A stretch of DNA of 64,000 nucleotides from Ryuthela nishihirai. Lineage: Eukaryota > Arthropoda > Arachnida > Araneae > Heptathelidae. The notes under the pieces were generated by a model. The model had not been told where the DNA came from and made no database searches. It worked only from the letters and a program-made list of their open reading frames with translations. The position numbers were made by a program, and so were the translations under genes. The stretch is taken from assembly GCA_038380435.1 (NCBI GenBank), contig JAWZYU010000019.1, forward strand, positions 15,773,801-15,837,800, in the 5' to 3' direction. This document shows positions 30,350 through 42,523 of this stretch, one piece after another. Numbering within the stretch: the first letter of the stretch is position 1; every line of letters starts with the position of its first letter.

Positions 30350-33300
30350 TTTCTTAGTGTATGAATAAAAGATTTTTTCCTGCAATGCTATTTCATTGTT
30401 CTACTTAACAGAATCGAGAAAGGTAAAAGAATCTGAAAAATTGTATACAAGCGTGCATCTTTAGTAAACTTATCTGTTTAGTGACTTTTCGATGAGATTT
30501 CCTAATAGAGCTATAATACCGATCTGACGAGGTTTGTAAATTGTTAGCTTCTTCTGTAGCGAGCAAGTGTCCGTAAGACAATATGTTTATTCTTGCATAC
30601 GGTAACATATACACATACAGACACACCGAGAGAGACATGAAGACGTATACACATATCAGATTCAGCGAAACAAACATGAAAACATACTCACGCACACAGT
30701 CGCCCGCACACAGAAACATACACACACACACACACTCGCCCGCACACAGAAACATACGCACACACTCAGAAACGTGAAAGCATACAATTACAGAGGCGAA
30801 ACAAGTATGTGAGAAAAAACTTAATCCATCGCACGGATATGTGCATACACTTAGAAAGACATCCGTTGAATAATACCATACACCACACAAGAATATACTT
30901 TGCATAAGATCAGAGAAACATTCTCCTACATATTCATAGATTGCTTGAATCAGACAGTCAACATTGTTGTCCCTAGATGGCGTTGGTGAAAAGCTCAAAA
31001 TCTTTTTTTTAAACCGATACATGCTTCATCTTACTTCGAAAGTTCTATCTTTTGTGCTCATAAGAATAGTATATAGATATGGAGAGACACAAGAAAGAGA
31101 CACGCTTCAGTGAGTTTGCACTGATGTTTTTAAATATTCTTCGCAACTGAACGTCTAGTGCACATACAGCTAAAATGTAATATTCACATACTCACACGAA
31201 AAGTGTACGTTGTTGAAATGTAATATTCGTGTGCTTACACAGAGGTGTGAATGTTGCTGACTTGTGTCTTCACTAGCTATGAACGCTGTTGTAAGAAATT
31301 GTAACATGAATATCCTAATACTTAAAAAAAAATGAATGGTTAAACCATTGTTATGAACTGCTTTTCAACCCTGCACGTGGCGCCCTCTGTCTTAGTTGTT
31401 TTGAGGTGATGATTGCAGGTAGTGTGCTTTCCTGTAGCTTCTCTTTCTCACTTCTGCAATATTGTTTGTCCTGATGATTGAAGCATCCTGTTCTGCTCTA
31501 CACCTGATACGATTACAAAAGAAAATGTTTGCATGTACTAATTCTGGATTAAATATGTGGGCCGCTAGCGGTCCAACCCATGACAGCGGTCGAGCAAGCT
31601 CAAAGCACTCCGTTGAACTACAAAAATAAGATTAATACCTAATATACCATAATATAATATCATAATATTAGATAAAGGTTCGGGGGACTCTTAGAATCGC
31701 GAGGTATTATGCTTATGGTATGTACAGGAGTAATGGTCCATAGACAGTGTTATTTCCAAACAGGATACATATAAAAAACGTGTGCTAACCACTTTCGCAC
31801 TGTACCACTAGTATAGAAATAGAGAAAAATAACTAAACAGACATCTCAGTGTTATATTGTAGCGAAACTTGTGTTTGTAGCTAGCCACCATCACACACAC
31901 ACTTATGCGCTTATTGAAACGTAGTAGGTTGGCCAGGAACTCTGAAAAGAGCGTGTGAAAGCACCTTGAACTAACCGCGAGAGAGCTTACGTTAAGTTTC
32001 ATCGGTGGTTGAAGTCAGTGAACGCCGAACTAGGGCTCGATTCAGGGACCTAATTTTTCACGGAAATATTGTTGTTTTCCTGTGAGTTTTTCAGATTTTT
32101 TAGAAAGGGGAGATGTATTAGTGTTTGAACTTTATGCATGCTTTCTCTCACAAAATAATTAATGAGCGTTTTACGAATATGTGTCGTGAAGCAGACTCAA
32201 TTTTTCATTCTAAATGCTTACTCAGCCTATGGACACGTAGTTTGTCGATGTAATGACAAGTCTGATGTGTAGATAGACACTTTGATTAGCGAATGTCAGA
32301 AAAAGTCGTTGAATGTGTAAAACATCCCTTGTGATCCTGACAGCATCGACCGGGGAATGAACTCAGAAGATTGTGGGGTAGGAACTTTACAGAGGTCTAT
32401 TCATATTTGATAATTTCTCGATGGTTATGATAGTATAGTGAGCGAGGATCCCAGTCTACATTACTGTTGTCAAGCTCTGTACATTACGTTTCACACAAGT
32501 CCGTTCACGGTTTTCTAGTGCACGGTCGTACCGTTTAGTGCGGGTCGTCCTTGGCGTCGAAGTCGCTCGCGTTCCGCAGAAAACTGCGCATTATCGCGGT
32601 TGGAAAAAATAAAAAGGTTGAAACTCAACCCCAGAATATCATATGAAAATTTGAAGTGAGCTTGTATAAGGATACTAATACTACAACCTAACAAAGGACA
32701 CCGGGGACGGATTTGTTCCCTTTTCTAATGCACGAGGTCAAATCCTATTCTTCCTGAATCGAACCATACTCCTTTAAGCAGGAACTAAAGTTTTTTTTTT
32801 TTTTTTTTTTTTACGGAAACGTATGAATTCTACTTTTAACATTCTGGCGCACAGTCTTTACCCGGTAAAAAGCATGTAACTGGGACTGCATCGAGTAGCG
32901 TTACTTCCTAGGAAAGAGTTTGCTGAGGATACAGCTGTAATAAGTATTTTTAAACAACGCCGTCGTGTAACGGGATAGTTTTTAATTTCGTAGGACTTTT
33001 GTTAAAAACCATTCGGGGCAAGGATCCGAACACGGGCCTTTTAGGTCGACCCTATTACCTTCAATATTTTTCATCAGGAGGAATAAAATCAGACTTTTTC
33101 CTTTTATTAATTTTTTCTGCGGGATTGCCACTGTGAGGCGGTCCTTCTAGTGAAAATGTGCCAGCCCAATAGTCGCAGAGTTGAAAGAAATAAGTATTGA
33201 TTAAAACGGACTTTAGATCAGTTATAAGTATAGTAATATTCTGAGCGCTTGGAGAACGTGACAGCCACATGGACTTCTGATAGCGTAGCATTCAGCAGGG

Positions 33301-36300
33301 GCCATGCATTCCACTGCAGCTTCCGGAACATATAGCGGATTCGAAGTATCAGCCTCCGTTGCAAATGAAATTTCAGCGGATTAGTGTAGACAAGTTGAGA
33401 GGTGTGTGTGAGACATTGTATTATTTTTTTATAGTTGAAGTATTAAACTACGACCTCTCTACTCCATTAATGTGCATTCGTGATGGAACTAAAGTTTTTG
33501 CACGCGACGTACTTTTAACATTCTACCTCGTACAAAAAAAATATTTTTTCACCCGGTTTTACCAGCGTGATGAGACATACGCAAATGACGGAGGAAACGA
33601 TTTTTTTTTAAAACTGTTTTACCTGATTTTTCTTCGAACAGTGTTACTCTCCCGTACCGCGGATACAGCAGTAATAAGTATTTTTAAAACGTGGCGTAAT
33701 AAAACTGTTAGTCATACTTTTGCAATCACAATGTTTTTTGAAGTGACTTAGTAAAGGAAATTGGGAACACGGATCAAGGCTGTGAGTGGGTTTTCACGAT
33801 GTACGGAAGCAGTACAGGTCCAAGATTCATTCGTCAATAAAAACCTTGTGATTCCCCGTTTGGAATAATTTCGTAGGGTTTAACCGTCCGTCAGCGAGAG
33901 GTTGTCCGTGGTGAGGATCCGAACACGAAGTCTTTTAAGTCGAACCTCTTACCCCATCAATATTTTTCATCACGACGAATAAAATCAGATTTTATTAATT
34001 TTTCGCCCGATAGCATTTTTTATTTTCTGCGGGGGCTGTTACTGCAGGGGTAGGGTTTCTTCTAGTAAAAAATGCAGCAACCAGTAATCGCTAGGGACCC
34101 GTTGCAAATAAAATTTCAGCGGATTAGCGTAGACAAGTTGAGAGGGGTGCGTGAGACATTGTATTATTTTTTTATAGCTGAAGTATTAAACTACGACCTC
34201 CCTAATCCATTAATGTGCATTTGTGATGGGACTAAAGTTTTTTCACGCGACGTACTTTTAACATTCTACCTCGTACAAAAAAATATTTTTTCACCCGCGT
34301 GATGAGACATAGGCAAACGACGGAGGAAACGATTTTTTTTTTAAAAACTGTTTTATCTGATTTTTCTTCGAACAGTGTTACTCTCCCGTACCGCGGATTA
34401 CAACAGTAATAAGTATTTTTAAAACGCGGCGTAATAAAACAGTTAGTCATACTTTTGCAATCACAATGTTTTTTGAAGTGACTTAGTAAAGGAAATTGGG
34501 AACACGGTTCAAGGCTGTGAGTGGGTTTTCACGATGTACGGAAGCAGTACAGGTCCAAGATTCATTCGTCAATAAAAACCTTGTGATTCCCCGTTTGGAA
34601 TAATTTCGTAGGGTTTAACCGTCCGTCAGCGAGAGGTTGTCCGTGGTGAGGATCCGAACACGAAGTCTTTTAAGTCGAACCTATTACCCCATCAATATTT
34701 TTCATCACGACAAATAAAATCAGATTTTTATTAATTTTTCGCCCGATAGCATTTTTTATTTTCTGCGGGGGCTGCTACTGCAGGGGTAGGGTTTCTTCTA
34801 GTAAAAAATGCAACAACCAGTAATCGCTAGGGATAAAAGAAATAAGTGTTGGTTTTAAAATGGTTATAAAAATACGTATATGAAAAGACTGTCGATGTAA
34901 GATCTAAATTTTAAAAGTGGAGAGGGAGCCTACCCGCAATAACTATGCTATAAGAGTTGTTAATCCTAACACACTGTGTAAAATTATACTGAAGGTTAAA
35001 CATCCCTAGTGCTCAGTCTTCTGATACGTGTCACTCGCTGGTCACTCCACGTTACTTTCCCCTTGTTGTGACGTCACCTACCCTCAGAGAACAACATCGT
35101 ATGAGTCATCACACTGCTGAGCGCTGGACACTCAACCTCCCAGGGCGATTGTGTCACGAGATGTTTCGTTGCTACCTGACCGGTAAACGGACACGTGTGG
35201 GCATGACTCCACGTACGACTTCAGGAATGCCTTTTCCATTGCAGGTTGGTTCTTGTTAGGAGTTGACAGAATGAAGCTGTGGGTAGTGCGTTCGACACTC
35301 GTTGCCGAGAAGAAGGTTTTTTTTTTCGATAAAACGCATCTACAGACTATTTCAACCGTACGGTGGTTTTTTAATAAAGGTAAGGGAATTTTGATGAGTG
35401 TTTAATTACTAGGGAGTTTAATAGCAGGGAATTTTAATTATAAAGGAATCGTTTAGTCGTCCTGGCTAAATGAATAGCAAAGGATTTTAATTACTAAGGA
35501 ATAAATACAACTCTGTGAGTTGATTTACAATTTGAGATCTGCATTCAAAAGAGTTCAGTGCTAGTGTTGGCTTTGATGTAAGAAAAAGCTAGGTTAATAT
35601 CTGAAATGGCTGACCCGCATCTAAGCCACAGCAAGTACAAGGCGTATTCCCGTGCGTCCTGGAATCCACAGAGCGAGGGACGATTTTTTTTTTTTCCGGT
35701 GAAACACATCTACAGAAAAACTGATTTTTATTTCGACCGTGGAGTGATTTTAATAAAGGTGAGGAATATTTTGACGTGTTTAATTACTAGGGAATTTTAA
35801 TTATAAGAAAATCGTTTAGCCGTCTTGGTGGGATAAATACAGCTTTGCGAGTTTGATTTACAATTTGAGATCCGCATTCAAAAGAGTTCAGTGGTAGTGC
35901 TGGTTTTGATGTAAGAAATACATAGAAAAAGCTAGTTATAAAGAATGCTATAATATCTGAAAAATCTGACCCGCATCTAAGCCACAGCAAGTACACGGTA
36001 TAGTCCGGGAACCCAAGACAGTCGGACGGAATCCACAGAGCGAGGGACGATTTTTTTTTTTTCCGGTGAAACACATCTACAGAAAAACTGAATTTTTTTT
36101 CGACCGTGGAGTGATTTTAATAAAGGTGAGGAATATTTTGACGAGTGTTTAATTACTAAGGAGTTGATTAACGGAGTTTGAAAATTTTTCCACTGCAGAC
36201 GTGTGTTCTAAAAGCAGATTTAACATGTCACCCCTACGAATAATTTAAACCATTATTAATTTCACCCTATGGTATTTTCTATGGAAACAGTAAGAGTAAA

Positions 36301-37081
36301 ATGAGTTTCAACTGTAGGATGATTTTTAATAGAGGTAAGGGAATTTTGATGAGTGTTTAATTACTAAGGAATTTTGTATCATCCTTTTCTGTACAATTAT
36401 TCTAAGACCAGTCAATCGTTCCATGCAATTATTCTGAGACTTGCATCAGCCGAGTGAAGGAGTGGGGCCTTAAAATGGTCAACCAGAGGGTTTTTCATAA
36501 GGGGGAGGGCTTAAAATATAGGTCAACCATTGGGACAAAATAAAGAAAAATCGGGAATTAGAGTTAAAATAAGGAGGTTTTTCCGAAAATAGTACTCTTC
36601 ATTGTCAACAGAAGGCATCAGGGTTTTTTCATAAGGGGGAAGAAATTTTTAATAGGGGGGAGTAATTTTTAATAGGAGGGGGAAATCAAAGAATTAAAAT
36701 AAGGGTTTTTGGAGAATTAGTGTTCCTCTCAGGCACCAGATGACGCCAGGGGTTTTTTCATAAGGGGGAGGAATTTTTTTTATAAAGGGGGAAATCAAAA
36801 ATCGAAGAATTAGAATAAAAATAGGGGTTTTTTGGGAAAATAGTACTTCTCACTGTCAACAGGTGGCGCCACTGAGGGGAAAGGGGGGTTTAATAAAGGG
36901 GGAGGAATTATTAATAAAGGGGCGTGGCATGTTACGTAATGATTACGGCATGTTGCGTCATAGGGGTGTGTGTGGTTGGTGACGTCATAGGGCATGGTCG
37001 GTGACGTCATAAGGGGCGTGGTCGGTGACGTCATAGGGGGAAAGCACTAGTGGGGGTTCGGTGGGGTGTGACGATACTACT
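29960..37081 (-). repeat. Palindrome right arm
   Basis: Mirror image of the left arm. The 22-nt homopolymer is the same length in both arms. Observed differences are mainly in the outer ~130 bp (for example CCGATCCCC against CCGAACCCC) plus a few scattered single changes, such as one that makes His versus Tyr in the frame at 33,359-33,751. Confidence 0.92.
30405..31022 (-). CDS. 205-codon ORF, Cys-rich, unknown (right arm)
   Basis: Mirror copy of the frame at 28,887-29,504 and apparently identical in protein. Identity tells nothing about selection here, because the noncoding parts of the arms are equally alike. Confidence 0.3.
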   Translation of the reverse strand: MYRFKKKILSFSPTPSRDNNVDCLIQAIYEYVGECFSDLMQSIFLCGVWYYSTDVFLSVCTYPCDGLSFFSHTCFASVIVCFHVSECVRMFLCAGECVCVCMFLCAGDCVREYVFMFVSLNLICVYVFMSLSVCLYVYMLPYARINILSYGHLLATEEANNLQTSSDRYYSSIRKSHRKVTKQISLLKMHACIQFFRFFYLSRFC

Positions 37082-37087
37082 CATATA
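37082..37087 (+). other. Target-site duplication CATATA (right)
   Basis: Identical to 22,824-22,829 and directly after the CGATACTACT terminus. Removing the element and one copy of the 6-mer restores an ordinary AT-rich site between the membrane-protein ORF and the minus-strand Polinton genes. Confidence 0.85.
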
Positions 37088-37172
37088 TAATATATGATAT
37101 CAAAAGATTTTCGATACGGACCTTTTAATGTCTAAATCAATTAGTGACCCACAGAGAAAAATGTTTCCCTAT

Positions 37173-37427
37173 CTATAGCATAGGATCAGTGGTTCTCAAA
37201 CTTTTATGCTTAACGTTAGGAGGGTAACCATCTGAAACGTGTAGAGAAGGAGCTATCGAATCGTCGATATTATACCAACTGGTAGGAATGTGAATCTCGG
37301 ATAGCGCTACCTCCCATTCACCATTCAGCACGATTGGCTGGGCCAGTCTCGTAATATAATCGCTCTGAGTGTTAGAAGGGTAAACGTTAATGCTGGCGGA
37401 GGAAGGGAGAGTTAAGTAGAAAGCCAT
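37173..37427 (-). pseudogene. Polinton structural protein (F54H12.2-like), N-terminal fragment
   Basis: The frame starts with ATG and MAFYLTLPSSASINVYPSNT, then ITRLAQPIVLNGEWEVALSE and HIPTSWYNI. This opening is typical of the Maverick-encoded proteins named after C. elegans F54H12.2, thought to be virion components. Family members run to several hundred residues, so 84 is only the N-terminus. The last codons come from AAAGTTTGAGAACCACTG, which is a hAT terminus, so the gene was cut by an unrelated rearrangement. It starts 44 nt after the integrase stop codon, fitting a compact viral gene order. Confidence 0.75.
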
Positions 37428-37470
37428 TTTCTAGGTATCCAGCTGGGAGTAGGATAATCTCTCCAGTTCA

Positions 37471-37901
37471 CTAAGACGCCTTTTTTGATGTCCCGTCGAA
37501 GATTTTTTCCACTGCGTAGAGTTCAGGAAGATTTATTTTCTGCAGTTCTCGGCTAGAGAAAGTTCCTCGTATCATGTTACCATCACTATCTACCACTTCG
37601 TAAACGGGAGGTGTTCTAGGTACGATTCTTTTCACTCCAAATATCTCTCGAGTCCACTGTTGCGACGCACCTTTCTTGAATGGTAGCTTCAAACTGCTGA
37701 GCCTCACGTGATCTCCCTCTTTAAAACGGACAGGGTCTGCCTGCTTTGGCGCTCCGTATAATCTCTCCCAGACGACACTCTCATTAAAGAGATCCACGTC
37801 CTTGGGAGCAAGGTCATGAGCTCGATATTTGGAAGCATTATAACCCTTCACTATGGAATCCAGAACGTGCAAGAATCTAAAATATTTATGTTTAGTGAAA
37901 T
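37471..37901 (-). pseudogene. Maverick/Polinton integrase, C-terminal part
   Basis: This continues the integrase interrupted by the Gypsy element. The frame is open from the Gypsy edge (about 37,901), with LHVLDSIVKGYNASKYRAH matching the region just after the catalytic core. It then has an SH3/chromo-like tail: FKEGDHVRLSSLK, QQWTREIFGVKRI, PPVYEVVDSDG and GTFSSRELQKI. In the family this tail binds DNA or chromatin. The N-terminal part is at 47,524-48,070. Both halves look intact, so the Gypsy insertion is the main visible lesion. Confidence 0.88.
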
Positions 37902-38895
37902 TGCCGTGAACCCCCCTTTTGTATTAGGGCGGTCCGACATTAATGTTTGATTCCTTCCTAATATTTTGGCCGTGCTTCAATTTCGCTGATTACCGAAAGG
38001 GCACTCTTTCTATAGTAACCCAGAAACTTTACTTACAATAATGAAAAATGGAGAGGAGTCATGTTTTACCAGTTACACGCAATTTATTAACAAACAGTAT
38101 TATTTAACATTCTCTTTCACAACTTACGCCCTTCGTCGGGGTACAGCTTCTTTTACACACGCGTTTAGGCTATGTCAGCCTTTACAATGGGGAGCCAAGA
38201 AATTTCTCTGGCAAAGTCCATCTGTTAAGTCCGAGCTACTAGCTCCAAAGTCATGTTCCGTAGTCAGTTTTCTGGAACACGGTGGTGGTGGCAGGCAGAC
38301 AACAGTATTTGAGGGGAAAACACAGATTTACGAATGATGGTGACCCATACCTGTTTCAAGTAGCCACTACAGAAGCCTTGGATGGGGAGTCTGGCACCGT
38401 CGACTGGGAGTTCATCTGCCTAATCTCGGCCAGACAAAGGCGGTTTGCGCTCTTTCCTCGCAAGCGCTAGCATTGTTCGTCGGGCGAAGGGAAAGAGACT
38501 TCTCGACGGAACTGCGAGACGAGAGGAGACAACTCACCAAGACGAGAGACACAAGACAAAAGACACACTTTCCTCTCACTCTTCAACCTTGCCGCATTTT
38601 CCCGTCGCGACCTCTAGTGGTGGTCAGCGAAGAAGGCTGATGCGGGCACTGGCTATTGGTTGTGGATGCTTGAGCCAAAAATCGCTCCGTCTTCTCGGGG
38701 CCTTTGATGTCGAGTGCGATTCCAGTCCAGAGGTTTCTACACCCGGGGGCGAAGTCGCCACCGGTGTCAACTGGCGTCAGGGACAAATTCGTGGAAGCTT
38801 GGTGACCAAAATAAGTCTTTGTTCTCACATTAGAAAAGCATATCCTAGGACCTTTTTGGCCCAAGTCGTGTCCGCAGGATCAATTTCTGTGGGCA
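37902..38895 (-). repeat. Gypsy 3' LTR
   Basis: 994-bp copy of the LTR also present at 46,532-47,523. On the minus strand it starts TGCCCACAG and ends CACGGCA. It differs from its partner by scattered substitutions and small indels, a few percent by eye, so the insertion is not recent. Open frames inside are shadows. Confidence 0.93.
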
Positions 38896-41308
38896 CGACA
38901 CACCTATCACCCTTTAGGGAGAGGGGGAATAGGCGGGGCAGGGAAAAGGTCTCTGACTGACTGCAGATAAGGGTGTATCCATCGGATATGGGAGAAGGCG
39001 ATCTCCTGGGTCACACATCAATAGTGCTGGAATTTTTCCTTTTTCCTCAATGAGTCCAGGTGTCACGAGGTGTAGTATGAGGTGCACTAAAACTCCAAAG
39101 GGTCACAGTTCGGGTCCGCCTGGACCACTCTAGTGGGCGTCGGTCTGCAGGAGGCTCCACGGCACATGAAACGGAAAAAGAAAAGGGAAAAAGGGTCACA
39201 AATCTGGTTTTCCACATGTACTTAATTCACAAGCACACAGTCTGTCTCTGTACCTACCGTCACGTGACTCACTGATACATAGAAACTTCAAAATCTCTGG
39301 GGCCATTTGGACCCAGCACAGGTTACATTCACAATTGGTACATACATTGCATTTATTCATTCTTACTTCCTATGTTTTACATGGTAATAATTTCAAAGTT
39401 AAGTTTTTTTTTTCAATTAATTCAGTCCTGGCTATTTGCCAAATACTCCGAACAACATATTCCGCAATTAATTTCTTTCTACAAGTTCCACTAATTCATA
39501 AGACACTAGTTTGAACTAATTCTTTTCTCACAATTAATCCAATTTATACTCTTTGTCAATAACTCGGACAGGTAATCCTTCATTTTAACCCATCTAGATA
39601 AACTGAAAATTCACAAGATAACCTTGTGTCACAATGCTTTAAATAATCTTCTGCCGTTAATTCATCTCTCTTTGATAATTCTAAAAATTACTTCTCAATG
39701 GATTCACTCCACTATGGCAACATCATTTTACTAAGTCGTTCTACAATAATACTCTAACATTCACTTCTCGGTCAACTCGTCCAATAATGACAGAATCATT
39801 TTACTAGGTCATTCCATAATGACAGTCAAAACACTTCTCAAAAACTCACTCTATAATAACAAAATTATTTTACCAAGTTACTCTTACAATGGTCGCCTAT
39901 AAACTCACTTCTCGATAAATTCATTTAATAATGACAGAATCACTTTACTAGGTCATTCCATAATGACAATCAAAACACTTTTCGAAAACTCATTCTATAA
40001 TAACAAAATCATTTTACTAAGTCACTCTTACAATGATCATCTAAAATTACTTCTCGATAAATTCTTTAATAATGACAGAATCACTTTACTAGGTCATTCC
40101 ATAATGACAATCAAAACACTTCTCGAAAACTCATTCTACAATAACAAAATTATTTTACCAAGTTACTCTTACAATGGTCGCCTATAAACTCACTTCTCGA
40201 TAAATTCATTCAATAACGACAGAATCATTTTACCAGGTCATTCCATAATGACAATCAAGACACTTCTCGAAAACTCATTCTATAATAACAAAATCCTTTT
40301 ACTAAGTCACTCTTTCAATGATCATCTAAAATTACTTCTCAAATCTCAAATCACTACTACTCAAGTTGAGGGCTTTGCATTAGGTCTACAATATTTCCAA
40401 TAGCAGCTTTGTTTCTTCCAGCCAATTGATTGATGGTAGCGCGCGTGTGTGTGTGTGTGTGTGTGGGGGGGGGTGTTGTGAAATGCCGTTGTGTCCATGT
40501 CGTTGCTCTTGCAGCTCATACCCCGGGACCGGGGATATAGGACGAGCGCCACGACATGATGTCATCTCTCCGGCGTGCTTCCTTCTCCGACTCATGGGGG
40601 GGGGGGGGGGGTTGCGTGCAGAACTGCAGCCTCTTCAGAGTCTCCCCAAATTGTCACCATTCCCGCGGGCGACCGGCTCGGCCACCGCACATGGAGAAAT
40701 TCTCGCGATTTCTCGCGTGAGCTTTCTATTGCTCAGACTCCACTGCTCCGCTGCGCTTGATAGCCGGAGGGGGGGGGGTGAGTGTGCTAGTGTGTGCATA
40801 CGTGTAAAGTCGGAGATCGTTGGGTACTGACGGACCAGGGGAGGGGGATTTCTTTGCTGCCCTGGGGCAATGCCTCGCGAAGGCGTCCCTTCGCAACGAC
40901 ATTAGCCCATGAGGTGAGGTTCTTTTCTTCGGGTTCGTCATATATCCCAGCATTCCGTGGTTTCAAGCGTCGTCTGCTTCAGGGCGGCCGCTGAGGCAAT
41001 GGAGGAGGGGGTGCTGATCCACCGGATTTTCTGACGTCATAGCAAGCCACGGTTTGTGAGGGTGTGTCAGCAGCAGTGGCTGGAGATGGCGCAACTCTTC
41101 TGTCTTGTGCACGTGGTCGAAGGTCGTACCGGTGTGGCTGACTGGTGGCTGCAGCGTGTGGTGGTGGCTGCAGCGTGTGGTGGCAGCTGTGAGCTTGCTG
41201 TGGCAGGGCGCGCCCGCGCAGCTGGCGCCGGACGGCCTGCGACATGATCCCGTGTGACTCGGGGTTCGATTCCCAGTCATCGTCTTCAGATTCTGGCTCA
41301 ATGATGGG
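38896..41308 (-). other. Gypsy 3' untranslated region
   Basis: 2.4 kb between the integrase and the 3' LTR without a supportable gene or envelope. It contains a minisatellite (39,680-40,345), a (GT)n tract (about 40,444-40,463) and several poly-G runs. Confidence 0.7.
39680..40345. repeat. ~142-bp minisatellite inside the Gypsy element
   Basis: Four to five units carry AATGACAGAATCACTTTACT, GGTCATTCCATAATGACA, AAACTCATTCTATAATAAC and AAATTACTTCTCGATAAATT. They alternate between two subtypes (CAATGGTCGCC and CAATGATCATC), so the higher-order period is about 285 bp. There is an internal ~70-bp sub-repeat. Confidence 0.9.
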
Positions 41309-42523
41309 TCATGATAGGGGCGTCGGGGGTTTAGGTGTGGGGTCTTCTGGGACGGAGGGCTCACCTATCAGATACAGGCAGTGTTTCAGCAGTTTGGTGA
41401 GGCGATCGACATGCACTGTCTCCACTTTGTGAGGGTTGGTGACTAAGGCGATTTTATAGTTTACTTCGGTGAGGCGTTGCAGCACTCGCCATGGCCCAGT
41501 GGACATTTTCGATAACTTCCTGGTATTCCGGCGAGGGACCCGTGGGCTATACAAAAACACTAGGTCGCCTGGCCGAATACCTTTATCCACGGCCACTTTC
41601 CTTCTCTGCTCCTCCTGACTCGTAGCTGCTGCTTCAAGATTCGCCTTCACCAGCTCATATGCTTCATTCAACTTGTTGGCTAACTGTTTGCCATAGCTCT
41701 CAGTGTTGGCGTAGGTTGGGGGCTCCTTCGTCTGCCACAACTGGTAAGGCAGGGCCACGTCTCGGCCATACAGTAAAAAATAGGGGGTCTCATGGGTGGA
41801 ACTGTGGGTGGCACTCCGATAAGCCATCAAAACAAATGGCAGATGCTCGTCCCACACATCATTTTTGTCGGCCACCAGATGAGATAAAATGGATGCTATG
41901 GACTGGTTGAATTTCTCCACGAGGCCGTTGGAGCTCGGGTGATAGAAACTAGTGTTTTGTTTAGTAATGCCTAATCGGTTAAATACCTCGGTCATCACAT
42001 GGCCGGTAAAGTTGCGCCCATTATCACTGATGACAGTAGCGGGAATTCCATGTTTAGGAATAAAATCTTCTACAAACGCTCTAGCAATCGACTCTGCTGA
42101 TTGATCGGCCAGCGCGTAGACCTCTGGTAAAACAGTCCAAAATGACTAAGAGTACTTGTTTCCTCGCTGAGTGAGGGGGAGAGGGCCTAAAATATCCATG
42201 CCTATACGCTGAAAGGGGCGGCTTGTGAGTGGGGCTCGAACCAGGTTTCCCTTCTTTTTCTCTTGGTAGCCTCTCCGTTGCAGACAAGATGTGAAGGTCT
42301 GGACGTAATTGCGAATATCGGCATACATGCCAGGCCAGTAATACTCAGACCTTAAGCTTTGCAAGGTTTTGTACTCTACCAGGTGACCTGAGCAGGGGTT
42401 GTTGTGGCATAATTCTAATATCTGTCCTCGAAGACTGACGGGGATCGCTAGTTGCTCTGTTGCTTCCAGGCGGGGGCTATGGCTAGCCAGGGGGGCCAGA
42501 TGGTATAGGATACCTTCTTTCAA
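41309..42523 (-). pseudogene. Gypsy integrase, frameshifted
   Basis: The N-terminal zinc-binding region has CHNNPCSGHL but the first Cys of the later pair is replaced (TFTSCLQRRG). The core has the first Asp in MDILGPLPL, the second in VISDNG and the Glu in SSNGLVEKFNQ. The C-terminal part contains LVFLYSPRV and a GPWRVLQRL motif (GPY/F-like). A frame break near 42,147 separates the first Asp from the rest. It normally inserts the cDNA into the genome; this copy is defective. Confidence 0.9.

Larger units (their letters stand above)
22830..37081. mobile_element. Giant palindromic Polinton-like element (snapback form)
   Basis: The sequence from 22,830 to 29,949 returns as its reverse complement from 29,960 to 37,081. 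Matching landmarks always sum to 59,909-59,912, so only a handful of indels separate the ~7.1-kb arms. The axis has about 10 nt of spacer. The ends are AGTAGTATCG...CGATACTACT, next to exact CATATA duplications. Mavericks/Polintons are known to have AG...CT ends, inverted terminal repeats of hundreds of bases and 6-bp duplications; here the 'terminal repeats' are the whole element. No polymerase, integrase, ATPase, protease or major capsid gene is visible, so it must have moved in trans. It carries two inverted copies of a truncated ORF at the axis. Element class is inferred from the ends, the duplication and the ORF relationship. Confidence 0.85.

Noticed and set aside
22830..37081. The palindrome as a pure assembly or read fold-back artefact
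   Set aside because: An artefact would not be expected to end at an exact 6-bp direct repeat with unrelated flanks, nor to show differences clustered at the tips. It remains possible for the axis only and is listed as a check.
22830..37081. Nimavirus- or herpesvirus-like endogenous virus
   Set aside because: No gene of such viruses is recognisable. The ends, the 6-bp duplication and the neighbouring integrase all point to the Maverick/Polinton group.
37902..38895. CRISPR or other prokaryotic repeat system anywhere in the window
   Set aside because: All repeats are explained by transposons, minisatellites or LTRs; spliced genes show a eukaryotic source.
38445..38960. 171-codon frame and other frames in the LTRs
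   Set aside because: They lie inside Gypsy LTRs, are not preserved equally in the two LTR copies, and have no domain.
41056..41247. Plus-strand frames over the Gypsy pol region
   Set aside because: They are shadows of the minus-strand gag-pol.
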